Source: Rhizobium sp. CCGE531
Lineage (GTDB): Bacteria; Pseudomonadota; Alphaproteobacteria; Rhizobiales; Rhizobiaceae
Reading direction: 5' to 3'
Length of the DNA: 64,000 nt
Assembly: GCF_003627795.1 (NCBI RefSeq)
Contig: NZ_CP032684.1
Coordinates: 1,341,001-1,405,000, forward strand
Part shown: piece after piece, positions 1 through 9,285 of the stretch
Layout: each line of letters opens with the position of its first letter
Numbering within the stretch: the first letter of the stretch is position 1
Translations under genes and position numbers: made by a program
The notes under the pieces: generated by a model
The model's database searches: none
Told to the model about the DNA's origin: nothing
Seen by the model: only the letters and a program-made list of their open reading frames with translations

Positions 1-852
1 GAGGGAACGAGCGGTCGCGGTCGCTGGGCATGGGAGCTGCGTTCGGTGAACGGCAAGGGGTTGGATATCCGCCTGCGCCTGCCGACGGGCCTGGAACGTC
101 TGGAGACCGATATCCGCAAGTCTATCGCCGACGGGCTTTCCCGTGGCAACCTGCAGGTCAGCCTGTCACTGTCAGTCGAAGAGAGCCGCGTCGAGGTCGT
201 CGTGAACCAGGAAGCGCTGATGGCGGTCCTGGCGCTGCGCGATCAGCTTGGCGGCATCGTCGATCCCGCGCCATTGCGGCTGGAAAGCTTGATGGCCGTG
301 CGCGGTCTGGTGGAGTTCAAGGAAGCCGTGGAAGACGAAGTGGCGCTTGCCGCGCGCGATGCCGATATCATGGCGGGTCTCGAAACAGCGCTTGGCGATC
401 TCCGTGACATGCGTCGGCAGGAAGGCGAAGCTCTTGGCAAGGTTCTGCTCGGCCAGGTCGCAACCATCGAGGCGCTGACGTCAACCGTCGAGCTCGATCC
501 GTCTCGTTCGCCGCAGGAGATTGCCGCGAGACTGGCGACACAGGTTTCCATGCTTTTGGAAGGCTCGTCGGGCTTCGACCGCGACAGGCTGCACGCCGAA
601 GCCGCTCTTCTTGCGACCAAGGCGGACCTGCGCGAGGAAATCGATCGCCTGAAAGCCCATGTGGCCGCTGCGCGCGATCTTATTTCCAAGGGCGGGCCTG
701 TCGGACGCAAGCTCGATTTTCTTGCACAGGAATTTAACCGGGAATCGAATACTATCTGTTCGAAGTCGAATGCGGCGGCGGTAACCGCCGCCGGCATCGA
801 ACTGAAGGTGGTTATCGACCAGTTCCGCGAACAGGTCCAGAATTTGGAGTAG
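1..852 (+). CDS. YicC family protein, 5' end missing
   Basis: The reading frame is open from base 1 and matches the YicC family (putative stress-related endoribonuclease, cytoplasmic). The first readable residues, ending ELRSVNGKGLDIRLRLP, are the conserved start of the YicC N-terminal domain, so an in-frame GTG at 46 is an internal codon and perhaps 15 to 20 residues lie outside the window. The C-terminal DUF1732-type region is present, with the conserved GRKLDFLAQEFNRESNTICSK stretch split around residues 237-257. It ends three bases before gmk, and the yicC-gmk pairing is common in rhizobia, which suggests co-transcription. The family assignment is firm; the molecular role of this copy is inferred only from the family. 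Confidence 0.93.
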   Translation, partial: EGTSGRGRWAWELRSVNGKGLDIRLRLPTGLERLETDIRKSIADGLSRGNLQVSLSLSVEESRVEVVVNQEALMAVLALRDQLGGIVDPAPLRLESLMAVRGLVEFKEAVEDEVALAARDADIMAGLETALGDLRDMRRQEGEALGKVLLGQVATIEALTSTVELDPSRSPQEIAARLATQVSMLLEGSSGFDRDRLHAEAALLATKADLREEIDRLKAHVAAARDLISKGGPVGRKLDFLAQEFNRESNTICSKSNAAAVTAAGIELKVVIDQFREQVQNLE

Positions 853-855
853 GCC

Positions 856-1518
856 ATGAAGCCGGCGACATCCACATCCATCCCGATCGCCCGCCGGGGG
901 CTGATGCTTGCCATCTCCTCGCCGTCGGGCGCGGGCAAGTCGACGATCGCGCGTAACCTGCTGGAGAAAGATGGCGAAGTCAGCCTTTCCGTCAGCGTTA
1001 CGACCCGACAGCGGCGGCCGAGCGAGATCGAAGGCGTGCATTATCATTTCGTCTCGCAGCGCGAATTCGAGCGTCTTCGCGATTCAGACTCGCTGCTCGA
1101 ATGGGCTGAGGTGCATGGCAATTTCTACGGCACGCCGCGCGAGCCGGTAGAGGTGGCGATGGCTGAGGGTCGCGACATGCTTTTCGATATCGATTGGCAG
1201 GGCGCCCAACAGTTGCAGGAGAAGATGCCGGCCGATGTCGTCTCCATCTTCGTGCTGCCGCCGACGATGACGGAGCTGCAATCGCGGCTGCATCGCCGCG
1301 CCGAGGATTCAGAAGAGGTGATCGCCAGACGTCTTGCCAATTCACGGGCCGAGATCGCCCATTGGCGCGAATATGACTATGTCATCGTCAACGATGATCT
1401 GACCCTGGCCTTCAACGCCGTCCAGTCCATCGTCAAGGCCGAGCGCCTGCGCCGCGACCGGCGGCACGGCATGTTCGATTTCGTTCGGGACTTGCTGGAA
1501 GAGACGCCTAAGCTCTGA
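856..1518 (+). CDS. gmk: guanylate kinase
   Basis: Guanylate kinase phosphorylates GMP to GDP with ATP in the cytoplasm, a step needed for GTP, dGTP and (p)ppGpp pools. The 220-residue product has the usual family length. A P-loop PSGAGKST lies at about residues 23-30, followed by the GMP-binding segment [19 protein letters not shown]. The ATG lies three bases after the yicC stop, so the two are probably one transcript. The gene converges on rsmA with only two bases between the stop codons and no obvious terminator between them. Confidence 0.97.
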   Translation: MKPATSTSIPIARRGLMLAISSPSGAGKSTIARNLLEKDGEVSLSVSVTTRQRRPSEIEGVHYHFVSQREFERLRDSDSLLEWAEVHGNFYGTPREPVEVAMAEGRDMLFDIDWQGAQQLQEKMPADVVSIFVLPPTMTELQSRLHRRAEDSEEVIARRLANSRAEIAHWREYDYVIVNDDLTLAFNAVQSIVKAERLRRDRRHGMFDFVRDLLEETPKL

Positions 1519-1520
1519 GC

Positions 1521-2348
1521 CTACAGGTAATTCGCCAGCTGGCAGAATTCTTCCACGGAAAGCGTTTCCGCGCGGCGCTGCGGGTCGATATCGGCTTTTA
1601 GCAGAAGCGACTCGCCGCCAAGCGGCTTCAGGCTCTGGCGCAGCATCTTCCGACGCTGGCCGAAGGCCGCCTGCGTCACCTTTTCCAGTTTACCGACATC
1701 ACACGGGATAGGGTTCTCCCTCGGCGTGAGATGTACGACTGAAGACGTTACCTTCGGTGGCGGCGTGAAAGCCTGCGGAGGCACGTCGAAAGCCATGCGC
1801 GCCTCCGTCCGCCAGCCGCACAGCACGCCAAGCCGGCCATAATGGTCGTCATCCTCCTGCGCAACGATCCGCTGGCCGACTTCCTTCTGAAACATCAAGG
1901 TCAGGGATTGCCAGAAGGGCGGCCATTGCGCCGGCAGGAGCCAGTTGACCAGAAGCTGGGTGCCGACGTTATAAGGCAGGTTGGCGATGATCTTGACCTC
2001 GCCTTGCGGGGCAAGTGCCACGAAATCCGTCTTCAACGCATCGCCCTCGATCACATCAAGCCGGCCGGGATAATGATCGGCGATTTCCGCCAGTGCCGGC
2101 AGGCAGCGTGCATCGCGCTCGACCGCGATGACCTTGGCCGCGCCGAGCGCCAGAATGGCGCGTGTCAGGCCGCCCGGTCCGGGACCGACTTCGAAGACCG
2201 TAACACCTTCCAGCGATCCGGCCGTTCTGGCGACTTTCTGTGTCAGGTTGAGGTCGAGAAGAAAATTCTGGCCGAGCGCCTTGCGCGCGTCGAGGCCGTG
2301 ACGCTGGATCACATCGCGAAGGGGTGGCAAACCGTCCAGTGCAGCCAT
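1521..2348 (-). CDS. rsmA: 16S rRNA dimethyladenosine transferase
   Basis: RsmA (KsgA) dimethylates the two adjacent adenines of the 3'-terminal hairpin of 16S rRNA (A1518/A1519 in E. coli numbering), a late 30S maturation step. Visible marks are the N-terminal [10 protein letters not shown], the SAM-binding motif [16 protein letters not shown] and the catalytic NLPY motif ([14 protein letters not shown]). The length of 275 residues is normal. Its ATG overlaps the pdxA stop by one base (TGATG), which indicates translational coupling at the end of the lptF-lptG-lptD-surA-pdxA-rsmA gene run. Loss of KsgA is known to give kasugamycin resistance in other bacteria. Confidence 0.97.
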   Translation of the reverse strand: MAALDGLPPLRDVIQRHGLDARKALGQNFLLDLNLTQKVARTAGSLEGVTVFEVGPGPGGLTRAILALGAAKVIAVERDARCLPALAEIADHYPGRLDVIEGDALKTDFVALAPQGEVKIIANLPYNVGTQLLVNWLLPAQWPPFWQSLTLMFQKEVGQRIVAQEDDDHYGRLGVLCGWRTEARMAFDVPPQAFTPPPKVTSSVVHLTPRENPIPCDVGKLEKVTQAAFGQRRKMLRQSLKPLGGESLLLKADIDPQRRAETLSVEEFCQLANYL

Positions 2349-3373
2349 CAGCGATCGCTTCCGGTCTTGCCGCTGATTTCGCTCGCCAATCTGAGGGCCG
2401 CGACAAGGCTGTCTTCCCTGGCGATACCCTTGCCGGCGATACCGAACGCCGTGCCGTGGTCCGGAGAGGTGCGGACGAAGGGTAAGCCAAGCGTGACATT
2501 GACCGAATCGTCGAAGCCGAGTGCCTTGGCCGGGATCAATGCCTGATCGTGATACATGCAGATAGCGACGTCGTATCGGCGGCGAGCCTCGTCGTGGAAC
2601 ATCGTATCGGCGGGCAGGGGGCCGAATGCATCGATGCCTTCGCTGCGCAGCGTATCGATCGCAGGACGGACAATCTCATCGTCTTCCTTGCCGAGCGCGC
2701 CATTTTCGCCGGCATGCGGATTGAGACCCGCAACCGCGAGGCGTGGCTTGGAAATGCCGAAGCGGTGACGCAGGTCATGGTCGGTGATCCGGCAGGTCTC
2801 GACGATCAGCTCTGAAGTCAGTGCCTGCGGCACATCTTTCAGGGGAATATGGATGGTGACCGGGATGGCGCGGAGCTTCGGGCCGGCGAGCAGCATGACC
2901 GGCGTGACCGGTTTTCCGGTTGCGCGCGTTGCGAGATCCGCGAGGAATTCCGTATGGCCTGGAAAGCCGAAGCCGGCGTCATAGAGCACCGATTTGGCAA
3001 TCGGATTGGTGACAACAGCGGACGTCCGGCCGCCCATGCTGAGCGACACGGCCATTTCTATGGCTGCAATCGTGCCTTTGGCGGTGGCGACATGCGGTTC
3101 GCCGGCAATGACGTCCATTCCAGCCTCGATCGGCAGGACCGGCAGTGCATCCTGAAAGATGGTGCAGGCGGTCGCTGGACCCGTCTCCTTCAGCGGCACA
3201 GCAAGGCCGAGTTGCGAGGCCCGCGCGGCGAGAATCCCGGCGTCGCCGAGAAACAGGAAGGGGGGTAGATCGAGCTCGCCGCGGCGCAGCCAGGCGGCGA
3301 GCGTGATGTCGGGGCCTATGCCAGCCGGATCCCCCTGCGTGAGCGCAAGGGGGAGAAGGGAGCGCGGCGGCAT
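2348..3373 (-). CDS. pdxA: 4-hydroxythreonine-4-phosphate dehydrogenase
   Basis: PdxA oxidises 4-phosphohydroxy-L-threonine with NAD in pyridoxal 5'-phosphate synthesis; the product condenses with 1-deoxyxylulose 5-phosphate. The N-terminal [15 protein letters not shown] motif, the [12 protein letters not shown] segment and the C-terminal YHDQ and SPDHGTAF histidine motifs, which bind the divalent metal, are all visible. I take the ATG at 3373; a TTG two codons upstream (3379), abutting the surA-like stop, is possible. It lies six bases after that stop and overlaps rsmA by one base. The surA-pdxA-rsmA order is also known in gammaproteobacteria. Confidence 0.95.
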   Translation of the reverse strand: MPPRSLLPLALTQGDPAGIGPDITLAAWLRRGELDLPPFLFLGDAGILAARASQLGLAVPLKETGPATACTIFQDALPVLPIEAGMDVIAGEPHVATAKGTIAAIEMAVSLSMGGRTSAVVTNPIAKSVLYDAGFGFPGHTEFLADLATRATGKPVTPVMLLAGPKLRAIPVTIHIPLKDVPQALTSELIVETCRITDHDLRHRFGISKPRLAVAGLNPHAGENGALGKEDDEIVRPAIDTLRSEGIDAFGPLPADTMFHDEARRRYDVAICMYHDQALIPAKALGFDDSVNVTLGLPFVRTSPDHGTAFGIAGKGIAREDSLVAALRLASEISGKTGSDR

Positions 3374-3379
3374 CGTCAA

Positions 3380-4327
3380 TCAGCGATAGACGATCTGCGC
3401 CTTGGAGCGCAGTTCATCCATATATTTCTTGTCATTGGCGCTCACACCCTGGGCATTGTTCTTGCCGATATCTTCGGCACGGAACACGGCGGCAGCGGCC
3501 ACGTCATCGTTTACCTGACGTTGCGAGCAGATGGCAATGTACTCGACGCCGCGGTTGGTGACGACAGAGGCGGTCGTGTTGCCGGAGGCCTTCTCGAGTA
3601 ACGGCTTCCAGATTTCGGGAACCTCCGGTGCGAGCACGCGGCCGAGGTCCTGAACGGAAACATCGCGCATGGTCGCGGCAAAGACCTTCGCCTGATCGCA
3701 GCCGGGGAACTTGGAGCGCGATGCTTCGGCTTCGGCCTTGCGCGAATTGAGGATGGCGTTCCTCTTCGCAGCCGGAACGACAAAGACGACCTGCTTGAGG
3801 AAGTATTCCGTCGTGACAGGCTTCGTCTTGTTTTCCGTCATGCGCGTCACGAGATCGTCGTTCGATATGCGGCTGCTCGAGCCGAAACGGGCATTGACGA
3901 CGCGAGGCCAGCTCATGGAAACGGCAATGTAGGATTTGAAATGTTCCGCGCCGACGCCGGCCTTCTCGAGGATCTGGCCGAGCTGTTGCGTCGTCATCTT
4001 GTTGCTTGCGGCAAAACGGCCGAAGGCGGCATCGACATCCGTCGTCGAAACGGACATGCGCAGGCGAGAGACTTCCGCCCGCTTCAGCGTCTCGTCGACG
4101 AGTTGTTCCTTGGCCAGCTTGTTGAAATCGCCCTTCTGGTGCTGCAGCTTGAGGAAAGCGACGCGCTTGGCAATGTCGCCCGATGTGATGACCTGGTTAT
4201 TGACGAGGACCTTCACCTCACTTGCAGCGAAAGCGACATCGCTGCTCGGCATGGCGAAGCTTGCCATAACCAGGGCCGCGGCTCCAAACAGCAGCGCGCG
4301 CATCGGTGTCTTTCCAGAAAACATCAA
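3380..4327 (-). CDS. SurA-like periplasmic chaperone/PPIase
   Basis: The 315-residue product has a hydrophobic N-terminal signal ending near AFA and a SurA N-terminal type fold (EVKVLVNNQVITSGDIAKR at about residues 37-55). The central part is a weak rotamase-like region (VTTEYFLKQVVFVVP). SurA chaperones outer-membrane barrel proteins, including LptD, through the periplasm, and the position just downstream of lptD fits that role. A terminator at 4488-4513 separates it from lptD, so it probably has its own promoter in the 205-base gap. The parvulin domain is much less obvious than in E. coli SurA, as is usual for rhizobial versions, so peptidyl-prolyl isomerase activity is uncertain. Confidence 0.85.
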   Translation of the reverse strand: MMFSGKTPMRALLFGAAALVMASFAMPSSDVAFAASEVKVLVNNQVITSGDIAKRVAFLKLQHQKGDFNKLAKEQLVDETLKRAEVSRLRMSVSTTDVDAAFGRFAASNKMTTQQLGQILEKAGVGAEHFKSYIAVSMSWPRVVNARFGSSSRISNDDLVTRMTENKTKPVTTEYFLKQVVFVVPAAKRNAILNSRKAEAEASRSKFPGCDQAKVFAATMRDVSVQDLGRVLAPEVPEIWKPLLEKASGNTTASVVTNRGVEYIAICSQRQVNDDVAAAAVFRAEDIGKNNAQGVSANDKKYMDELRSKAQIVYR

Positions 4328-4487
4328 CTACCCCTTCCCAAAGGTCTTTCCTGCCGGCGTTGCGCCATATCGGCACGCCTTCGGCGCGATACGGCAAATT
4401 TGCGCCACATGTCTACATCAAGCGCGATGAATTGCAAAATCCTTGCGGCGAAACAATGACGCCGGCGAATAGCAACCGCCTCGACGC

Positions 4488-4513
4488 AAAAGAGCCGGCT
4501 ATAAGGCCGGCTC
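4488..4513 (-). terminator. rho-independent terminator after lptD
   Basis: An 8-bp perfect stem, GAGCCGGC paired with GCCGGCTC around a 6-base loop, lies 20 bases past the lptD stop. Read on the minus strand it is followed by TTTT, as expected for an intrinsic terminator. It separates the lptF-lptG-lptD group from the surA-like gene. Confidence 0.75.
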
Positions 4514-4532
4514 CCCGCAGTTTCGATTTCTA

Positions 4533-6923
4533 TCAGAACGTTGCGTCCTGAACGCTGCCGAGGTTGACGTCGCCCAACGTACGGAAGGTCAAACGAGCAC
4601 CGACCGTCCAATCGCTCGCCGAATTGGCGGTCGTATCCTTCTTGTCGAGGAACGAGATGGTGAAGATCGTGCACTCGTCCTCGTAGGAAAGACCGACGCC
4701 CTGACGGGTGATCTCATTGCTGTTGAGATCGTAGCTGACCGTGCCGAAGACGGACCAGTATTCCTTGAACTTGATCTGTGCGCGCGACTGGATTTCATCC
4801 TGATTGCTGGTGAAACCATATTGCGGCTGTGCGGAAATATGCGTGTAGATCAAGGACGTCTGGAATACATCGTTCGCAAAGCCGACGGCTGTATCGCCGC
4901 GGCGGAAGGCGAAGTCCTTCTCGTCGAAACGATAGGAGGTCGACAGCGAAATACCCTGCGGCGTCGTCAAGCCGAACATGGTGACATAGTCGGAACGGGT
5001 CGTTTCAAGTCCGGATTCCGAACCGACGCCCGCCAAATCCGTTTGCGCGAAGGAATTGCGTCCCGCGAGCTGGTAGGATTGTCCGAAAATGTGCTGCAAC
5101 TTGTAGCCGCTGTCGAAGCTGGCGGTATAGCGCCATCCGAGATTGGCACGCGTGCCGCCTTCTATACGATCGAAGCCCGAGAACTTGTCGCGATCGAACA
5201 GGTTGGTCGCGTCGAAGACGAAGCTCTGTGCATCCTCGTTCGGCAGGCGGCCGGCAAGCTGCTCATCGGGCCGCACATAGATCTGCGCGATCGGCTCGAA
5301 GACATGCGTGCTGTTGCTTGTCGTGATCAGGAATGGGTACTTGGCTTCAAGGCCGGCAGTAACCATGCCTCGGGATGCAAAGTCGCTGGTGTCGTAATTG
5401 CCCGGATAGCTGAAGGATCCACCCAGCGAATTGGGTGAATCCATATCCAGGCCATAGACGTCGCCGCGCGCGGCGGCCAACGGCGTCAGAACCAGACCTT
5501 CGTCGGTCGTGAACGTACGCTGCCACTGCAGCTCGGTGCTGAGGCGTGTATAGCTTCCGGAAAGGCCCAGGAAGCGGTCGTTCAAGCCGGCGTCACCCAG
5601 ATTGTTGACGTTGTCGAGCACGGATGTCCTGTCACGCGACAGATGGGTGAGGTTCATCGTCGCCGACAGCTCGCCACCATAGACCGATTTCGGATCGACA
5701 TAGTGATAGTCGACGGTCGGATAAACGACGGCCTGCTGCTTTTCAGCTACGCTGTTATCGTCGGCATTCTGCTCGTTATAGTAGAAGGCGCGCATATCGA
5801 AGTAATTGCGCTTTCCGATGCCGGTCAAATAGGCCTCGTTGGTATGGGTGCTCTGGCTGAGGCCATTCAGACCATAGGTGCGCGAGAAGTTGTTATCGCT
5901 CTGCACCATGACGTCCCAGCCGAACGTCCAGCGGGGATTGATCCTGAAATCCGCCTTGGAGTTGATCATGCCGCGAGTTTTATGCTCGGCATCGCTGGTG
6001 CCGGCGGTGAAGGTGCCCGGATCCATCTGATTGATACCGGCAACGCGCAGGATATGCGTACCGTTTTCAAACCGCTGGCGGAACTCGCCCTCGAGCAACA
6101 GGCCCTGGTTGGTAAAGCCGGTCGCGGTGACCGTCGCGTCCATGCTCGGCGAAATGACGTAGTAATAGGGAACCCTGACGCCGACGCCGAGACGCTGGGA
6201 GACGGTCGCCGACGGAAACAGGAAGCCGGACTTCCGCTTGACCGTATTGTCCGGAACTTCGATCCACGGAATATAGGCAATCGGCTGGCCGAACAGTTCG
6301 AAACGGGCATGTTCCAGGCGCACGGTATGCGTGACGCCATTCTGGACGACACGCTGTGCCTTGACCTGCCATAGCGGCGCCCGGCCCTGCTCGGAGCAGG
6401 CCATGCAGGCGGTGTAAACACCCTTCGTCAGAATAAGCTGGTTGCCGCCGACCCGCTCGCCCTTTTCGGCGACCATGCGGGTGTTGTCTGGCATTTCGAT
6501 GCGCAGGGCATTCACGAAGCCGTCGGAGAAGCTGTCGGTGACGTCCATTTTGTCACCGTACATGCGATTGCCATCCGGAGTGATCAGCTCGACATTGCCG
6601 AGAGCTGTCATTCGCCCGGATTTCTGGTTATACTCAACCTTCTGGGCAACCATCTTGTAGCTGCCGTAGTTGATCTGGACCGCACCGCTTGCGGTGACGA
6701 TCTGCGTATCCTTGTTGTAGACCAATTCGTTGGACGAAAGGACCAGCTTTGCGCCTTCCGGCACCTTCACCTTGATAGGCGAGGTAACAGTGCCGGCGCC
6801 ATTATTATTGTTGCTGGCCTGGGCGTAAACCACGACCGGGCTCATAACATATGCGCATGCAGCCGTGCCCGTAACGAGGGCAGCCACAATCTTTTTAATA
6901 CTCTCGCGGTTGCCTGCCGCCAC
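4533..6923 (-). CDS. lptD: LPS-assembly protein LptD
   Basis: LptD is the outer-membrane barrel that, with LptE, inserts lipopolysaccharide into the outer leaflet. The 796-residue product has an N-terminal signal, an OstA/LptA-like periplasmic domain (about residues 45-165) and a long C-terminal barrel ending in phenylalanine. Cysteines occur as a CMAC pair at 173 and 176 and a late one at 751 (YEDEC), consistent with the disulfide linking the N-terminal domain to the barrel, but with a different number and layout from E. coli. It starts with GTG at 6923, directly against the lptG stop; an AGGAGG ribosome-binding site eight bases upstream supports this start. It is in the lptF-lptG-lptD operon. 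Confidence 0.96.
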   Translation of the reverse strand: MAAGNRESIKKIVAALVTGTAACAYVMSPVVVYAQASNNNNGAGTVTSPIKVKVPEGAKLVLSSNELVYNKDTQIVTASGAVQINYGSYKMVAQKVEYNQKSGRMTALGNVELITPDGNRMYGDKMDVTDSFSDGFVNALRIEMPDNTRMVAEKGERVGGNQLILTKGVYTACMACSEQGRAPLWQVKAQRVVQNGVTHTVRLEHARFELFGQPIAYIPWIEVPDNTVKRKSGFLFPSATVSQRLGVGVRVPYYYVISPSMDATVTATGFTNQGLLLEGEFRQRFENGTHILRVAGINQMDPGTFTAGTSDAEHKTRGMINSKADFRINPRWTFGWDVMVQSDNNFSRTYGLNGLSQSTHTNEAYLTGIGKRNYFDMRAFYYNEQNADDNSVAEKQQAVVYPTVDYHYVDPKSVYGGELSATMNLTHLSRDRTSVLDNVNNLGDAGLNDRFLGLSGSYTRLSTELQWQRTFTTDEGLVLTPLAAARGDVYGLDMDSPNSLGGSFSYPGNYDTSDFASRGMVTAGLEAKYPFLITTSNSTHVFEPIAQIYVRPDEQLAGRLPNEDAQSFVFDATNLFDRDKFSGFDRIEGGTRANLGWRYTASFDSGYKLQHIFGQSYQLAGRNSFAQTDLAGVGSESGLETTRSDYVTMFGLTTPQGISLSTSYRFDEKDFAFRRGDTAVGFANDVFQTSLIYTHISAQPQYGFTSNQDEIQSRAQIKFKEYWSVFGTVSYDLNSNEITRQGVGLSYEDECTIFTISFLDKKDTTANSASDWTVGARLTFRTLGDVNLGSVQDATF

Positions 6924-8009
6924 TTAGCCATCCTCCTGATGAAGCAGGATCGTTGCTCCGAATGCCAGTGCGACGATCACGGGTATCCATGTCGCCACAT
7001 AGGGAGGAACCACTCCGCTGCTCCCGAATGCCTTTACAAGCACGGTGACAACATAAAGCACGAAGCCGGAGAGGATTCCACCCAGAATCACGGAGCGCGA
7101 TTGATTGAATCTACTGAATTTTAGGGACACGGTTGCTGCAATCAACGTCATTGCTATGAGAAGGAATGGTTGCGATAGCAGCGAATGAAACTGTGTCTCA
7201 AGTGCGTTGGTCGATATGCCGAAGGAGCGCGCGATCTTTATTCGATTAGAAAGATCATAAAAAGCAATGGTTTCGGGCTGCGCCAGGCGCTGCGAAACGA
7301 AATCCTGTTTCAGATTCGTACGGACCTGTATCGAACTCTTATGATCCGGTATTTCACCCGGCCGCCGTTCGATGACATTGTTAAGAAGCCAGTAACCATC
7401 TTCCAATTTTGCCGACTGCGCGTCCTGCCGCAGGACGATATTTCCCTGTGAATCGAAGTGGATAAAGACAACGCCCATCAGCGTCGTTCCATTGTCCAGA
7501 ATGGCCTTGGCGCCGATGATCGTATCGTCCTTGCCGTTCGATTGACGCAGCCACGGAACCGAAAGCTTGTTGTGATAAGAGGGGTCGCCGCGCAGATCGG
7601 CTTCCATCGTTTCCGCCTGGCGCTGGCCCCATGCGGCGACCGGATTGAGGGCGAGCATGGTCAGCAATCCCACGAAAAAGGCGCCCATGATGAACGGTGT
7701 CATGAACTGCCAGACGGAGATGCCGGCCGCACGCGCAATAACCAGTTCGCGACGGCGGTTGAGCGCGATCAGTACCGTCATGCCGACGAAGAGCGCGATG
7801 AACGGCACCGTTTGCTGCAGAATGAACGGCAATCGGACTGCTGTCATCACCAGGCCGAGCGAGACCGTATAGCCTGGCAGTCCGGCCAGCCGGCCAGCTG
7901 TTTCGCTGAAGTCGACGAGATAGACGATCGAGATGACGCCCAGGAAGAACCAGAACGTCGTCACGATGTAACGCGTAAAGAAATAACGCCCGAGCGTGCC
8001 GAAAATCAT
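6924..8009 (-). CDS. lptG: LPS export ABC transporter permease LptG
   Basis: LptG is an inner-membrane subunit of the LptB2FG complex, which extracts LPS from the inner membrane and drives it across the Lpt bridge. The 361-residue protein has the YjgP/YjgQ family shape: one N-terminal helix (FTRYIVTTFWFFLGVI), a cluster of helices to about residue 130, a periplasmic beta-jellyroll domain and three C-terminal helices. Its ATG overlaps the lptF stop by four bases (ATGA), and it abuts lptD. The ATPase gene lptB is not in this window, as is usual. Confidence 0.95.
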   Translation of the reverse strand: MIFGTLGRYFFTRYIVTTFWFFLGVISIVYLVDFSETAGRLAGLPGYTVSLGLVMTAVRLPFILQQTVPFIALFVGMTVLIALNRRRELVIARAAGISVWQFMTPFIMGAFFVGLLTMLALNPVAAWGQRQAETMEADLRGDPSYHNKLSVPWLRQSNGKDDTIIGAKAILDNGTTLMGVVFIHFDSQGNIVLRQDAQSAKLEDGYWLLNNVIERRPGEIPDHKSSIQVRTNLKQDFVSQRLAQPETIAFYDLSNRIKIARSFGISTNALETQFHSLLSQPFLLIAMTLIAATVSLKFSRFNQSRSVILGGILSGFVLYVVTVLVKAFGSSGVVPPYVATWIPVIVALAFGATILLHQEDG

Positions 8010-9184
8010 GCGTCGCTCCCGTTGGAGCCGCCCGGCGCCGCCGGCATGCGATCCTGGATTCGTTGCCGCCAGTTGCTGACGCGGTTTCGGATCGATACCG
8101 GCATCGACATCTTCCGGTTACGCAAGAGCAGCGCCGTCGCGACAACGGCGGCGATGATGTTGATGGCGTAGAGAATGCCGACGAAGCGCGGCGAATTATC
8201 GATCTGGTTGGCCGCATAGAAATCGGCCCAGCGCAACGCGAAGGCTATCGACAAGGCGGACACCATCGGATGCAGCCGTGCTTCGCGATGGGAGCGGGCA
8301 TCACCGGCAATCACCAGGGATATAAGCGCGAATATCGCGGGCAAGGCCCATTCGTTGAGGCGCCGATGCAACTCGGCCCGATAGCTGCCCGGTCTTGTCT
8401 TGTAGTCTGGATCGTTCGGGTCCGGATTGAACAGGAAGCCGAGGCTGCGATCGCTGGCGCGCAAGTTCGCCTGGCCGCGGCTTTGCGTCATGTCGGAGAG
8501 GTCGAAGGAATAGGAATCGAACTTGATGACCGAGACGTTGCCATCGGCCGTCTTGCGATGAACCTCGCCATCTTTCATCAGCAGCGACGTGCCGCTGGCA
8601 TCAACGGCGCCTTCCTTCGCATAATAGATGAGATCGAAGGCGGGATCGCGGGAATCGACCACGAACAGCCCCTTGAGGATGCGTCCCGACATGCGCTGCG
8701 AAATCTGTACGTAGAGCCCGTCTTCGATGCGCCGGAAATTCTTCTCTTCGATCACGGTGGAAAGAAGGTCGGCATAGGCCTCGGCCACCATCTGGCGGGC
8801 GGCGACGCGTGCCCTGGGCTCGACCATGTTGTCGACGAAGAAGGAAAACGCGCTGATGGCGATGGCGAGAATCATGATCGGACGGATGATGATGCTGCGT
8901 TTCGCGCCTGCCGCTTCCATGACGGTCAGCTCCGAATCGCTGTTCATCGCCGTCAGTGTCTGCGTGATGCCGATGACCAATGCGAAGGGCAGAACGATCG
9001 GGATGATCGTCGGGAGAATGAGCGTCGCGAGCTTTGCGAACGAGCCCATCGACTGGCCGCTATCCGTCACGAGATTGATGCGCTGCAGCACCTGGGTCGT
9101 CCAGATAATGGCGAGCACCGGCAGCAGTGCTACCAGGAACATCATACCGACGCGCCGTACGATATATGTCTCGAATAACTTCAT
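8006..9184 (-). CDS. lptF: LPS export ABC transporter permease LptF
   Basis: LptF is the partner of LptG in the LPS-extracting LptB2FG complex. The protein starts MKLFETYIVRRV, the typical beginning of the family; an in-frame start six codons upstream is unlikely. It has N-terminal helices, a periplasmic jellyroll and C-terminal helices, plus a charged C-terminal tail (RNRKMSMPVSIRNR). It is first in a tight run with lptG (four-base overlap) and lptD. The PAP2 phosphatase gene lies 101 bases upstream on the same strand and may share a transcript. Confidence 0.95.
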   Translation of the reverse strand: MKLFETYIVRRVGMMFLVALLPVLAIIWTTQVLQRINLVTDSGQSMGSFAKLATLILPTIIPIVLPFALVIGITQTLTAMNSDSELTVMEAAGAKRSIIIRPIMILAIAISAFSFFVDNMVEPRARVAARQMVAEAYADLLSTVIEEKNFRRIEDGLYVQISQRMSGRILKGLFVVDSRDPAFDLIYYAKEGAVDASGTSLLMKDGEVHRKTADGNVSVIKFDSYSFDLSDMTQSRGQANLRASDRSLGFLFNPDPNDPDYKTRPGSYRAELHRRLNEWALPAIFALISLVIAGDARSHREARLHPMVSALSIAFALRWADFYAANQIDNSPRFVGILYAINIIAAVVATALLLRNRKMSMPVSIRNRVSNWRQRIQDRMPAAPGGSNGSDA

Positions 9185-9285
9185 GCCGGCCCTTAAACGC
9201 AACAGCTACCGTGCGAGCCGGCAGAGATTCACCCTCATCTACGCTGTTTAAGTTTTTTTGGCGACAACCAACTCGAAAAAAATCG

